Assembly: GCF_001602375.1 (NCBI RefSeq)
Contig: NZ_BCNY01000014.1
Span: 186,001-250,000, forward strand
DNA from: Methanoculleus horonobensis
GTDB taxonomy: Archaea; Halobacteriota; Methanomicrobia; Methanomicrobiales; Methanoculleaceae
Length of the DNA: 64,000 bases
Reading direction: 5' to 3'
The position numbers and the translations under genes were made by a program. Every line of letters starts with the position of its first letter. The stretch's first letter is position 1. Positions 55,283 through 63,378 of the stretch are shown here, one piece after another. The notes under the pieces were generated by a model. The model made no database searches, was not told the origin of the DNA, and worked only from the letters and a program-made list of their open reading frames with translations.

Positions 55283-55870
55283 GGCCTTCGGCCTCCTCCT
55301 CCGCACCTTCGGTGCTCAAACTCCTGCTGTTCCAGCAGTCGTTCCCCGCCCCTTGGGGCGGGGGCAGTCATGGCGATACCCCCACGGTACACTGCCTGGG
55401 GATAGGCTCTAGATAGGGGGATGTATGGCTCCCCTCCCGGATACGGCTTTCGTGGGGGTATCGCCATTGGGGGAGTGCGACTGGCCGAAGGGCAGGAGCA
55501 TGAGAAGAACGAAGTTCTTTGAGGGGCTGACGGGGAGTGCGACTGGCCGGAGGGTGCGACTGCCGGAACGGCAGGAGCATGAGAAAACGCGAAGCGTTTT
55601 CGGGGCAGGAGCATGAGCACCCGAAGGGTGCGGAGTGCGAGCGTAGCGAGCTTGAGCACCGGAGGTGCGAGTGCGATGGTTCGTAGAACCGGAGCTCGAC
55701 CACCGTCAGGTGGGAAGTGCGAGCGTAGCGAGCTTGAGCACCGGAGGTGCGAAGGGGAGCATCCCCCCTCCCCTGTCTCCACCTGCCGCGGATAACTGTA
55801 GCCCCCACCCCACCCGCGCTTCACGCTCCTCCCCCTTCCTGCGGGGCGGGGGCAGTGTGTGGGGATAGCC
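55283..55870. repeat. Large mosaic hairpin-repeat array with both element ends
   Basis: The array holds a long chain of palindromes. Examples are GGCC-GAA-GGCC, CTGCTG-GAA-CAGCAG (minus), AAGAAC-GAA-GTTCTT, CTGCCG-GAA-CGGCAG, AAAACGC-GAA-GCGTTTT, CACCC-GAA-GGGTG, GC-GTA-GC, CACC-GGA-GGTG, GGTTC-GTA-GAACC and CCACC-GTCA-GGTGG. Spacers alternate between GTGCGA-type and GAGC(A/T)TGAG-type words. A full-length element runs from TATCGCCAT (55459-55467) to CCCCCCTCCCCTGTCTCCAC (55763-55782). A second, shorter part sits left of it in the opposite orientation, with ATGGCGATA at 55370-55378. Open frames here are artefacts. Confidence 0.88.
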
Positions 55871-56146
55871 GGTGGGAAGTCGTGTCCGGTTCATCTCGGG
55901 TTCTTCGCGGCAATGCGAGGGAGAAGAGCCGGGTGAAACTTCAGATGCGTTCCTTCTCCGACCTCCCCTACCCTACAGGATATGGTTCCGGCGCAATCTC
56001 ATGGTTGTTTCCGCACAAACCGATGGATTGATGCCCCGTGGCCGGGAATTGATCGGTATGCTTTCACCCAGTCATGCGGCTGGATCCTGTATCCGTCCCG
56101 CCCTCTCCCGGCCCTGTGCCGTGCGGCGCGGGAGGAGGAGGCGGGC
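55871..56146. other. Region between repeat array and ABC genes
   Basis: No gene is seen. The sequence loses the palindromic words after about 55870 and becomes less regular; it is the likely leader or promoter region of the ABC transporter genes, but I find no clear TATA box close to the GTG at 56147. Confidence 0.4.
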
Positions 56147-57073
56147 GTGAACGCCGTCGAAGTCCGGGGACTCTCGCGGTCGTTCGACGGCCGCGATATC
56201 CTCCGCGACGTCTCGTTCACCGTCGGGCACGGCGAGATCTTCGGCTACCTCGGCCCGAACGGCGCCGGGAAGACCACGACAATCCGGATCCTGCTCGGCC
56301 TCCTTGCCCCCGGCGCGGGCGAGGTCCGGGTTCTCGGCCGCGACCTTGCTGCGGATGACGATGCGCGGGCGCGGGTCGGGGTGCTCTTCGAGAACAACGG
56401 TCTTTCCGACCGGATGAGCGCCGCGGACAACCTGGCCTACTACGCCGGTCTCTACGGTCTCGAAGAGCCTGGAGAGCGGATCGACGAACTCCTCGCGCTC
56501 GTCGATCTCGCCAACCGGCGGGACGACCCGGTCGGGACGTTCTCGACCGGCATGAAGCGGAAGCTCGGTATCGCCCGGGCGATCCTTCACCGGCCCGAGG
56601 TGGTCTTCCTCGACGAACCCTCCTCCGGCCTCGATCCCGGCGCACAGAGGATGGTTCGCGACCTCATCGTCGAACTCTCCCGGCGGGAGGAGATGACCGT
56701 CTTCTTGAACTCCCACCACCTCGACGAAGTTCAGCGGATCTGCTCGACGGTCGCGATCCTCGCGGGAGGGAGGATCCGGGCCTTCGACTCGGTAGAGAAC
56801 CTCACCGCGGCATCCGGCCGCCCGGCCGTGACGATCACCCTCGCCGGTGCCGTCGACCGCGCGTGCGAGGTCGTGGGGAGATTGCCGTACGTCACGGAGT
56901 GCGACGCGGACGGCGACCGCCTCGGTTGCATCCTCGCCGACTCCGGCGCGACACCCGACCTCGTTGCAGCCCTTGTCGGGGCGGGGTTCCGGATCGAGGA
57001 GGTCCGCCGGTCGTCGCGGTCGCTTGAGGAGATCTATCTCGAACACGTCGGCAGAGCGGAGGGCGAGGCATGA
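56147..57073 (+). CDS. ABC-2 type transporter, ATP-binding subunit
   Basis: The 308-residue subunit has Walker A GPNGAGKTTTIR (about 36-47), the signature FSTGMKRKLGIARAIL (a variant of LSGGQ), Walker B VVFLDEPSSGLDP and the H-loop NSHHLDEV. A C-terminal region of about 90 residues is typical of drug or daunorubicin-type DrrA subunits. The start is a GTG at 56147 with a strong GGAGGAGGAGG site upstream. It overlaps the permease gene by 4 nt. Substrate unknown. Confidence 0.9.
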   Translation: MNAVEVRGLSRSFDGRDILRDVSFTVGHGEIFGYLGPNGAGKTTTIRILLGLLAPGAGEVRVLGRDLAADDDARARVGVLFENNGLSDRMSAADNLAYYAGLYGLEEPGERIDELLALVDLANRRDDPVGTFSTGMKRKLGIARAILHRPEVVFLDEPSSGLDPGAQRMVRDLIVELSRREEMTVFLNSHHLDEVQRICSTVAILAGGRIRAFDSVENLTAASGRPAVTITLAGAVDRACEVVGRLPYVTECDADGDRLGCILADSGATPDLVAALVGAGFRIEEVRRSSRSLEEIYLEHVGRAEGEA

Positions 57074-57771
57074 GCACGTTTGCCATCATCGCCCGGCGGG
57101 AAATGAAGCTCGCCTTCCGGAACCGGAGCGCCCTCATCGCGGCGCTCATCTTCGCCGTATGGTTCCCCGTTGTGACGATCCTCGGGATCGCTGCAAGCGC
57201 CGGTGAAGACGCTACGGCCGTTGCCGGCGGCATCGCCGCAATCACCCTCCCGGTCGGGGTATTTATGGGCTATCTCTTCTGCGCCGACGCCTTCTTCCGG
57301 GAGAAGCGGGACGGCTCCATCGAGACGCTCCTCTGCACCCCGGTCTCTCTCCGCCGCCTCTGGGAGGGGAAGGCCGCCGGGGTCGCCGTGCCGGCGTATC
57401 TGATGACTCTTGTCTCGGCCGCAGTGGCCCTTGCGGCGGTTTACACCCTGTCGAGCGCTCCCGTAGCCGGCGAACCCCTGCTCATCCTTCACCTCGCGGT
57501 CGTCGTCCCGGTCTGGATCGCCGCCGCGGCCGGGCTGATCGGCGCGGCCCAGCTTGCGCTCGGGATGCGGGAGAACCAGATCCTCGGGTTCGTGCTGATA
57601 TTCGGGTTCATCTTTCTCATCGTCGTGCTCCAGGGGATCGCACCGGGCGGGTCGGGCATCTCGGTGACGACGGAGGTTATCTTCGCGGCGGTCGGGATCG
57701 TGCTCCTCGCGCTCGCCCGATTCATTGCCGGGAAGGTGACGAGGGAGCGGATCGTCAGGACGATTCCGTGA
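57070..57771 (+). CDS. ABC-2 type transporter, permease subunit
   Basis: The 233-residue protein has six hydrophobic segments in the ABC-2 layout: an N-terminal helix, then GVFMGYLFCADAFFREKRDGSIETLLCTPVSLR (the coupling-helix region), and four more helices to the C-terminus. It starts inside the last codon and stop of the ATPase gene (ATGA). The two subunits form an exporter. The next gene encodes a regulator with sensor domains, which may control it. Confidence 0.87.
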   Translation: MSTFAIIARREMKLAFRNRSALIAALIFAVWFPVVTILGIAASAGEDATAVAGGIAAITLPVGVFMGYLFCADAFFREKRDGSIETLLCTPVSLRRLWEGKAAGVAVPAYLMTLVSAAVALAAVYTLSSAPVAGEPLLILHLAVVVPVWIAAAAGLIGAAQLALGMRENQILGFVLIFGFIFLIVVLQGIAPGGSGISVTTEVIFAAVGIVLLALARFIAGKVTRERIVRTIP

Positions 57772-57834
57772 GGTGTTGGGCAGGGATGCGTCCCCGGCAG
57801 AAGTAAGATATACCGGTGCAGCAAGTGTGCACCC

Positions 57835-59376
57835 ATGATGCAGGAGGAGCACGATCTCCCGAACCGTATCCTTCGTGCCCTCCGGTTTCGGCCGAAGGGC
57901 ATGACCATCACCGAGGTGGCGAAACAACTCGGCGTCACCCGGAACTCGGTCTCGAAACACCTCGAGATCCTTCAGATCGCCGGTAAAGTCGATGTGCGGC
58001 ATATCGGGAACGCGAAACTCTACTCCCTCGCCCAGCGCGTCCCGATCTCCGCCTTCCTCTGCTTCACGAAGAACCTGATCCTGATCCTTGACAACGAGCA
58101 GCGAATCGTCCAGGTCAACGACCAGTGCCAGAGAGCCCTCAAACGCTCGAAAGATGATCTGATCGGCCTGACGCTCGCGGAGGCCGCCCTTCCCGTCGTC
58201 TCCTCCCCGGAGGCGATCGCCGTCATCGAAGGCCTGGAACGCGAGCAGGTGATGACCGATCTCCTTTACCGGCGGGACGAGGGAGGAGACCTCTTCTACC
58301 AGATGCAGGCGATCCCGACGACGTTTGAGGACGGCGAGAAGGGGTGCACCCTCGTCCTCGAGGATATCACCGAGCGGAAGCGGTACGTCCGGAACATGGA
58401 GTTCCTCGCCCGGACCGCGATGGAGCTCGTCGATATGCCGACGGAGGCGGACATCTACGAGTATATCGCTGAAACAATTGCGGAAATCGTTCCGAATCCA
58501 CGCTGTTACGTGCATTCTTATGATGAGGCCAAACAGGAGTTCTTCATACGTGCGATGACTCCCGATAGCATTCGGAACGCGGTGAGGGAGATCATAGGAG
58601 AAGATCCTGTTGGCAAGGTCTTTCCCGTCCGCGGGGTCTTTTACTCTGCCCCATTCAATGAGTCTCCGTCGACGTTTTTCGCCATGAGAGAGATGCATTT
58701 TAGTCCCTATTTTGAGGATGAAGAGTTATCGTTTGCCGATGCGTGCTTGCACGTATTTCCCGAAGATACCTACGAGAGGCTCCAGCAGAGATTCGAGATC
58801 GCGAAGATATACCTCACCGGGCTGGTATGGCAGGAACAGCTCTTCGGGCTGGTCGGGATATGCATGGGACCCGAGGAAGTGCTCGAAGATAGGTCTGCAA
58901 TCGAATCTTTCCTCCGCCAGGCTTCCATTGCCCTCGCCCGGCGGCAGACCGAGGAGCGGCTCCGCCGGAGCGAAAGCCGGTTCCGGGACCTGATCGACTC
59001 CTCGCCCGTTCCATCGGCCGTCATCGAGAGCGACGGCCGCTACACCTTCATTAACCGGGCGTTCACCGACCTTTTTGGGTATACGCTCGCGGATATCCCC
59101 ACCGGGAAAGACTGGTTCCGGCTTGCGTTCCCGGATCCCGTCCGCCGCCGCGAGGCGATCGCTGCCTGGAAGGCAGACCGGGAAGCGGCCGGCCCCTGCC
59201 ACTCACGGCCGCGGACGTATCCCGTCCGGTGCAGGGATGGGGAAGGGAAAGAGATCCGCTTCTCGCCTGTCGAACTCTCCGACGGGACAGAGTACGTCAC
59301 CTATGAGGACGTCACCGAGGAGCGCCGGATTCATGGTGTCCTGATCGGCGAGATAGCGGGACTGCGAAGAAAGTAG
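57835..59376 (+). CDS. Winged-helix PAS-GAF-PAS sensor-regulator
   Basis: The 513-residue protein joins a DNA-binding domain to sensory domains without a kinase. Residues about 1-70 form a winged helix (LRFRPKGMTITEVAKQLGVTRNSVSKHLEIL). PAS1 spans about 75-185 (LILILDNEQRIVQVNDQCQRAL), GAF about 195-375 and PAS2 about 380-500 (SSPVPSAVIESDGRYTFINRAF). A TATA-like AGATATAC 25 nt before the ATG at 57835 suggests a leaderless mRNA. The GAF segment (nt about 58440-58760) has visibly lower GC and more A/T third positions than the flanks. It may regulate the ABC genes. Confidence 0.85.
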   Translation: MMQEEHDLPNRILRALRFRPKGMTITEVAKQLGVTRNSVSKHLEILQIAGKVDVRHIGNAKLYSLAQRVPISAFLCFTKNLILILDNEQRIVQVNDQCQRALKRSKDDLIGLTLAEAALPVVSSPEAIAVIEGLEREQVMTDLLYRRDEGGDLFYQMQAIPTTFEDGEKGCTLVLEDITERKRYVRNMEFLARTAMELVDMPTEADIYEYIAETIAEIVPNPRCYVHSYDEAKQEFFIRAMTPDSIRNAVREIIGEDPVGKVFPVRGVFYSAPFNESPSTFFAMREMHFSPYFEDEELSFADACLHVFPEDTYERLQQRFEIAKIYLTGLVWQEQLFGLVGICMGPEEVLEDRSAIESFLRQASIALARRQTEERLRRSESRFRDLIDSSPVPSAVIESDGRYTFINRAFTDLFGYTLADIPTGKDWFRLAFPDPVRRREAIAAWKADREAAGPCHSRPRTYPVRCRDGEGKEIRFSPVELSDGTEYVTYEDVTEERRIHGVLIGEIAGLRRK

Positions 59377-59439
59377 TCGTTTCCTGGCGGTTCGTCTCCG
59401 CCAGGGAATGTATTGTGGATCCAGAGGCCCCGGAGTGCT

Positions 59440-60717
59440 CTACAGCGTCTCGCTGCCGTAGAGGTAGGGCCTGAGAGCCTTCGGGATCGTGACCGAGCCG
59501 TCCTCGTTCTGGTTGTTCTCGAGGATCGCCCGGATCGCGCGGGAGGTCGCGATCGCGGTGCTGTTTAAGGTGTGCAGATAGCGCTTCGAGGTGAACTCGG
59601 TCGGATCGCGCGCCTTGATGTTCAGCCTGACCGACTGGTAGGCCGTGCAGTTCGAGCAGGAGACCGCTTCGCGGTAGCAGCCCTCGCGCGGCATCCAGAC
59701 CTCGAGGTCGTACTTCTTTGCGGCGACCGTTCCGATATCCCCCGTGCAGATCAGGACAACCCGGTAAGGAAGGCCGAGCTGCTGGAAGACCTCCTCTGCG
59801 TTCGCCATCAATTCCTCGTGGAGGTCCCAGGACTGCTCCGGCGTGGCGTAGACGAACTGCTCCACCTTGTGGAACTGGTGGACGCGGAAGAGGCCTTTCG
59901 TATCGAGTCCGTGCGCCCCGATCTCGCGCCGGAAGCACGGGCTCAAGCCCGCCAGACGGAGCGGGAGATCCTTCTCCTCGAAGATCTCGTCGCTGTACAT
60001 CGCGGCCATCGGGTGCTCGCTCGTCGCGATCAGATACTCGTCCTCGCCGTCGATCCTGTACATGACGTTCTCGAAGTCGGCAAGGTCGGTCACGCCCTCG
60101 TATGCGGCCCGGTTCAGCATGTAGGGCGGGATGATCGGGGTGTATCCGCGTTCGACGAGAAGGTCCATAGCAAACCGCTGGAGCGCCATATCGAGCAGAG
60201 CGAGCCTGCCTTTCAGGAAGTAGAACCCGGATCCGGCGATCTTCGCCGCGCGCTCGAAGTCCGCCCAGTCGTGTTCGACGGCGAGCGCGCCGTGGTTCTT
60301 CAGGTCGAACGCGGGAAGTTTCGGTTCGCCCCACCGCCGGATCTCGACGTTCTCGGAGTCGTCCTTGCCGACGGGCACGCTCTCGTGCAGGATGTTCGGG
60401 AGCCGCATCAGGCGGTACTTTATCGCTTCGGTGAGGTCGTCGTACTCCGCCTCGGCCTCGTTGACCCGCGCGGGAAGGCCCGCCGCCTCGGCAAGGAGCC
60501 CATCGATCTCCGCTCCCGCCTTCCTCGCCTGGCTGATCTCGCGGGAAATGACGTTTCTGCGGTTTCGCAGGCTCCCGATCGCCACGGTGAGTTCCCGTGC
60601 CCTCCTGTCCATCTCCAGCACCTCGTCGATCCAGACAAGTTTCTCGGTGTCTCCTCTCTTCGTGAGGTCTGCCCGGACGATCTCGGGGTGTGCACGAACG
60701 AACTTCAACTCAAGCAT
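59440..60717 (-). CDS. serS: Seryl-tRNA synthetase, standard (bacterial-like) type
   Basis: The 425-residue enzyme charges tRNA-Ser and also tRNA-Sec where present. It has the N-terminal coiled-coil arm (about 30-100, GSLRNRRNVISREISQARKAG), motif 2 CFRREIGAHGLDTKGLFRVHQFHKVEQ and motif 3 LNSTAIATSRAIRAILENNQ. This is the common form, not the rare methanogen-type SerRS of Methanosarcina barkeri or Methanocaldococcus. A TATA box is at about 60745-60752, 30 nt before the ATG. Confidence 0.95.
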   Translation of the reverse strand: MLELKFVRAHPEIVRADLTKRGDTEKLVWIDEVLEMDRRARELTVAIGSLRNRRNVISREISQARKAGAEIDGLLAEAAGLPARVNEAEAEYDDLTEAIKYRLMRLPNILHESVPVGKDDSENVEIRRWGEPKLPAFDLKNHGALAVEHDWADFERAAKIAGSGFYFLKGRLALLDMALQRFAMDLLVERGYTPIIPPYMLNRAAYEGVTDLADFENVMYRIDGEDEYLIATSEHPMAAMYSDEIFEEKDLPLRLAGLSPCFRREIGAHGLDTKGLFRVHQFHKVEQFVYATPEQSWDLHEELMANAEEVFQQLGLPYRVVLICTGDIGTVAAKKYDLEVWMPREGCYREAVSCSNCTAYQSVRLNIKARDPTEFTSKRYLHTLNSTAIATSRAIRAILENNQNEDGSVTIPKALRPYLYGSETL

Positions 60718-60876
60718 AACTCTCTCGTACGTACTTCGCGATGACGGTATATGGTCGTGTTGCCCTTCCTCGATGATGGACTCGGGTGGCTCCCGGGGCA
60801 GAGCGCCCGAACCCCGTCCCGCCGCTACCGCACAAGAAACCTACTCTTATAATTCCCGGTAAGCCAACCCATTAGC

Positions 60877-61329
60877 ATGGATAAGAACCAGAAGATCGTT
60901 CTGGTGATGGGCGGCCTCATTGTGCTCGGGCTACTCACCATCGAGCCCTTCTTCGCTCTCATCGCGCTGATCCTCGTGCTCGCCATCCTGATGAGTCTCC
61001 GTATCATGGGAGATACGGAGGACTACCCGCTCGTCACCGCAGGGCTCTCGGAGGATGCGCGGGAGATCATCGTCATCAATACGGGGACCGGGAAGGCACA
61101 GAAGATTCACGTCGCCCTCGTTCCGCTCGACATCGTGTTCGAGGTCGCCTCGCTCGACCCGGACGAGGAGTCCGGGTTCAGTCTGCCGTCGATGGTCTCG
61201 GAGGCAAAAGCAGTCGTCACCTACGAGAACGCCGAGGGACAGCAGTTCCAGCGCTCGTATCCCCTCACGGCCCTCGGGGCCGGGCACGACCTCACCGAAC
61301 CGCTCATTCCCATCTTCGGGCGCCGGTGA
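60877..61329 (+). CDS. Small membrane-anchored protein of unknown function
   Basis: The 150-residue protein has two closely spaced N-terminal membrane helices (about 8-22 and 26-42), then a soluble domain rich in beta strands (LVTAGLSEDAREIIVINTGT, KIHVALVPLDIVFEVASLD, AVVTYENAEGQQFQRSYPL). The domain is predicted inside or outside depending on helix count. A TATA-like TCTTATAATT (60844-60853) is about 27 nt upstream, so the mRNA may be leaderless. Family not recognised. Confidence 0.75.
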   Translation: MDKNQKIVLVMGGLIVLGLLTIEPFFALIALILVLAILMSLRIMGDTEDYPLVTAGLSEDAREIIVINTGTGKAQKIHVALVPLDIVFEVASLDPDEESGFSLPSMVSEAKAVVTYENAEGQQFQRSYPLTALGAGHDLTEPLIPIFGRR

Positions 61330-61344
61330 TGGGTTGGGGGTTAC

Positions 61345-61820
61345 ACGAACTCATTAGTACGTGGAGACAGGGGAGGGGGGCAAGCCCCCTCGAAGAACTT
61401 CGTTCTTCTCGTGTTCGCTTCGCTCGCACCTCGAAACTCTTCGAGTTTCTCATGCTCACTACGTTCGCACCTCGCACCTATCGGTGCTCAAGCTCGCTTC
61501 GCTCGCACCTCGAAACTCTTCGAGTTTCTCATGCTCACTACGTTCGCACCTCGCACCTATCGGTGCTCAAGCTCGCTTCGCTCGCACTTCCCACCTGACG
61601 GTAGTCGAGCTCCGTTCCTTCGCACCTTCGGTGCTCACGCTCCGGTTCTCGCACCTTCGGTGCTCAAACTCCTGCCGGGACGGCAGTCGCACTCACGAAC
61701 CGTCGCGCTTCGAACCGTCGCACCCCCCGTCAGCCCTTCGCACCTGACGGTGCTCCAGCTCCGTTCCGTTGGAACGTCGCACCCTCCGGCCAGTCGCACT
61801 CCCCTATGGCGATATCCCGT
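61345..61820. repeat. Mosaic hairpin-repeat element, full length with both ends
   Basis: On the minus strand the element runs from TATCGCCAT (61806-61814) to CTGTCTCCAC, whose complement GTGGAGACAGGGGAGGGGGG is at 61361-61380. Between the ends are about fifteen palindromes with GNA or GNNA loops, such as CTGCCG-TCC-CGGCAG-type stems, GCACC-GAA-GGTGC, GC-GAA-GC, AC-GTA-GT, AAACTC-GAA-GAGTTT and CACC-GATA-GGTG. The spacers are GTGCGA and GAGC(A/T)TGAG words. A 79-bp unit is duplicated in tandem. The 662-bp gap (61330-61991) between convergent genes has no gene. Confidence 0.9.
61415..61587. repeat. 79-bp tandem repeat inside the element
   Basis: The unit starting TCGCTTCGCTCGCACC begins at 61415 and again at 61494 and, in part, at 61573, so the period is 79 bp. 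Copies 1 and 2 look identical. Read on the minus strand, one unit is two spacer-hairpin pairs: GTGCGA with GC-GAA-GC and AC-GTA-GT mini-hairpins, and GAGC(A/T)TGAG with CACC-GATA-GGTG and AAACTC-GAA-GAGTTT. Confidence 0.9.
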
Positions 61821-61978
61821 GGAAATCCGTGCACGGGTGTGGTGTCCCACCCATTGCTCTTCGGGACACCCGAGGCTCGGAAGTTGCTGGCCTCCCCCCA
61901 CCACACGCATGCAGCGATCAAAACCCCCAGGGCGGCCCGCTAAACCCGGCCCTCCCTCGATATCCGGGGGCGCTTTCC

Positions 61979-61985
61979 AAAAAAA
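61979..61985 (-). terminator. T-run terminator after the 61992 gene
   Basis: The minus strand has seven T residues (complement of the A-run 61979-61985) within 13 nt of the TGA stop at 61992-61994. Confidence 0.6.
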
Positions 61986-61991
61986 TGTTTT

Positions 61992-62516
61992 TCAGGACCC
62001 GAGATACTCGAGCGTCCGCGCGAGCGCGGCCGTCAGCTCCTCGTCCATCTCTGCGTACTCGTAGAGCGCCCGGTAGAGCATGAAGACGAGTTCGTAGCCG
62101 TAGATCTCGAACGCCTCCTCCGGCGCGAGCGGCGCGAGATAGGATTCCGTCCGGATCTCGGTGTTGGTGTACATCAGTTCGTGGAAGGCCCCGTCCTCGT
62201 CGAGGACGCAGATCTGCGCATCGACGGGCTTCGTCGGGTCGTCGGGGCGGTAGGGGAGCGGGTCGCCTTTCCCGAGAACGATCATCTTCTTCTCGTAGAA
62301 CTCCTGGTCGTAGAGATCCCCCGATGCCTCTCTCTTTGCGCGCCGGAGCATATCGAGCCCGATCTGTTTCACGACCGGCGCCGTATCGGCAGCCATCCGC
62401 GCAAGAAGGGCACCCATGTTGCCCCGGAGTTCCGAGGCCGACTCTTCCTTCTTCGCCTGCAGTTCCTCAAGGGTTTCGAGGAGGCGGGCGTATCCCTCTT
62501 CGATGATCGGATCCAT
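61992..62516 (-). CDS. Conserved-looking hypothetical protein, all alpha
   Basis: The 174-residue protein starts MDPIIEEGYARLLETLEEL and has an N-terminal coiled-coil-like helix, the DLYDQEFYEKKMIVLGKGDP loop, DPTKPVDAQICVLDEDG and a C-terminal helical segment rich in Tyr and Glu (GYELVFMLYRALYEYAEMDE). Composition and codon use are normal. It has no membrane segment. It lies between the repeat element and the metal transporter genes, 50 nt from znuB. Family and function not recognised. Confidence 0.65.
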   Translation of the reverse strand: MDPIIEEGYARLLETLEELQAKKEESASELRGNMGALLARMAADTAPVVKQIGLDMLRRAKREASGDLYDQEFYEKKMIVLGKGDPLPYRPDDPTKPVDAQICVLDEDGAFHELMYTNTEIRTESYLAPLAPEEAFEIYGYELVFMLYRALYEYAEMDEELTAALARTLEYLGS

Positions 62517-62566
62517 TGCTCACTCACCTCTCGCGTATGCCGGCATAAGCGCACCGGTTTGTCCTG

Positions 62567-63376
62567 CTAATCGCCCTGCCGGAGGCGCTCGGTCGCGAGG
62601 GCGCCCGCATACGCGACCGTGCTCACGAGAATGATCGTCGCGCCCGAGGGGACGTCGAGGAGGTAGGAGAGCAGGATCCCCGCAATGGTGAAGGCGATGC
62701 CGAGGATGACGGCGAGGAGCATCATGCTCCGGATCCGGGTGGTGTAAAGGCGGCTGATCGCCGCCGGGAGCGTCAGGAGAGCGATCACCAGGATGATCCC
62801 CACCACCCGGATCAGCATCACCACCGTCAGCGCAATCAGCACGAGGAGGAGGAGCGAGAGCCGCTCGACCGGGAGGTTCATGACCGTCGCATAGTCCGGG
62901 TCGAACGTGACCGCCTGGAGCTCCCGGTAGAGGAGAGCCACGACGGCGACGATGATGGCGACGAGCACCCCCATCAACAGGATGTCTCCCCTTGGGACGA
63001 GGAGGATGTTCCCGAAGAGGTAGGAGAAGAGATCTGGAGCGAATCCCGGGGTTAAGTAGACGAAGAGGATCCCGATGGCCATCCCCGCCGCCCAGACCGC
63101 GCCGATGATGGTGTCCATCTGCTGCCGGGCCCGGAGCTGGAGCGTGCCCATCCCGAGCGCCGTCGCCACGGTGAACCCGGTCGCGCCGAGGAGCGGGTCT
63201 ATCCCGAGGAAGTAACCGAGGCCGATCCCCCCGAAGGCCGCGTGGGATATGCCGCCGCTGACCGAGACCATCCGCCGCACCACGACGTAGGTGCCGATGA
63301 TGCCGCAGGCTACGCTCGCGAGCACCCCGGCGATGAGGGCGTTCCTGAAGAACTCGAATCCGAGAATCTCGAACAT
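62567..63376 (-). CDS. znuB: Metal ABC transporter permease (ZnuB/TroC-like)
   Basis: The 269-residue permease has about eight membrane helices. Family landmarks are LIAGVLASVACGIIGTYVVVRRMVSVSGGISHAAFGGIGLGYF, with the conserved SGGISHAAFGGIG stretch, and a terminal helix ending LATERLRQGD. It imports Zn2+ or Mn2+. GGAGGAG is 9 nt before the ATG at 63376; a GTG at 63382 is in frame. It follows the ATPase gene (stop at 63379) by 2 nt. Metal specificity is inference. Confidence 0.87.
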   Translation of the reverse strand: MFEILGFEFFRNALIAGVLASVACGIIGTYVVVRRMVSVSGGISHAAFGGIGLGYFLGIDPLLGATGFTVATALGMGTLQLRARQQMDTIIGAVWAAGMAIGILFVYLTPGFAPDLFSYLFGNILLVPRGDILLMGVLVAIIVAVVALLYRELQAVTFDPDYATVMNLPVERLSLLLLVLIALTVVMLIRVVGIILVIALLTLPAAISRLYTTRIRSMMLLAVILGIAFTIAGILLSYLLDVPSGATIILVSTVAYAGALATERLRQGD

Positions 63377-63378
63377 GC

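Noticed and set aside
61415-61587. CRISPR array
   Set aside because: The 79-bp direct repeat has no regular repeat-spacer pattern with unique spacers, and no cas genes are in the window. The units are internally palindromic and made of element modules.
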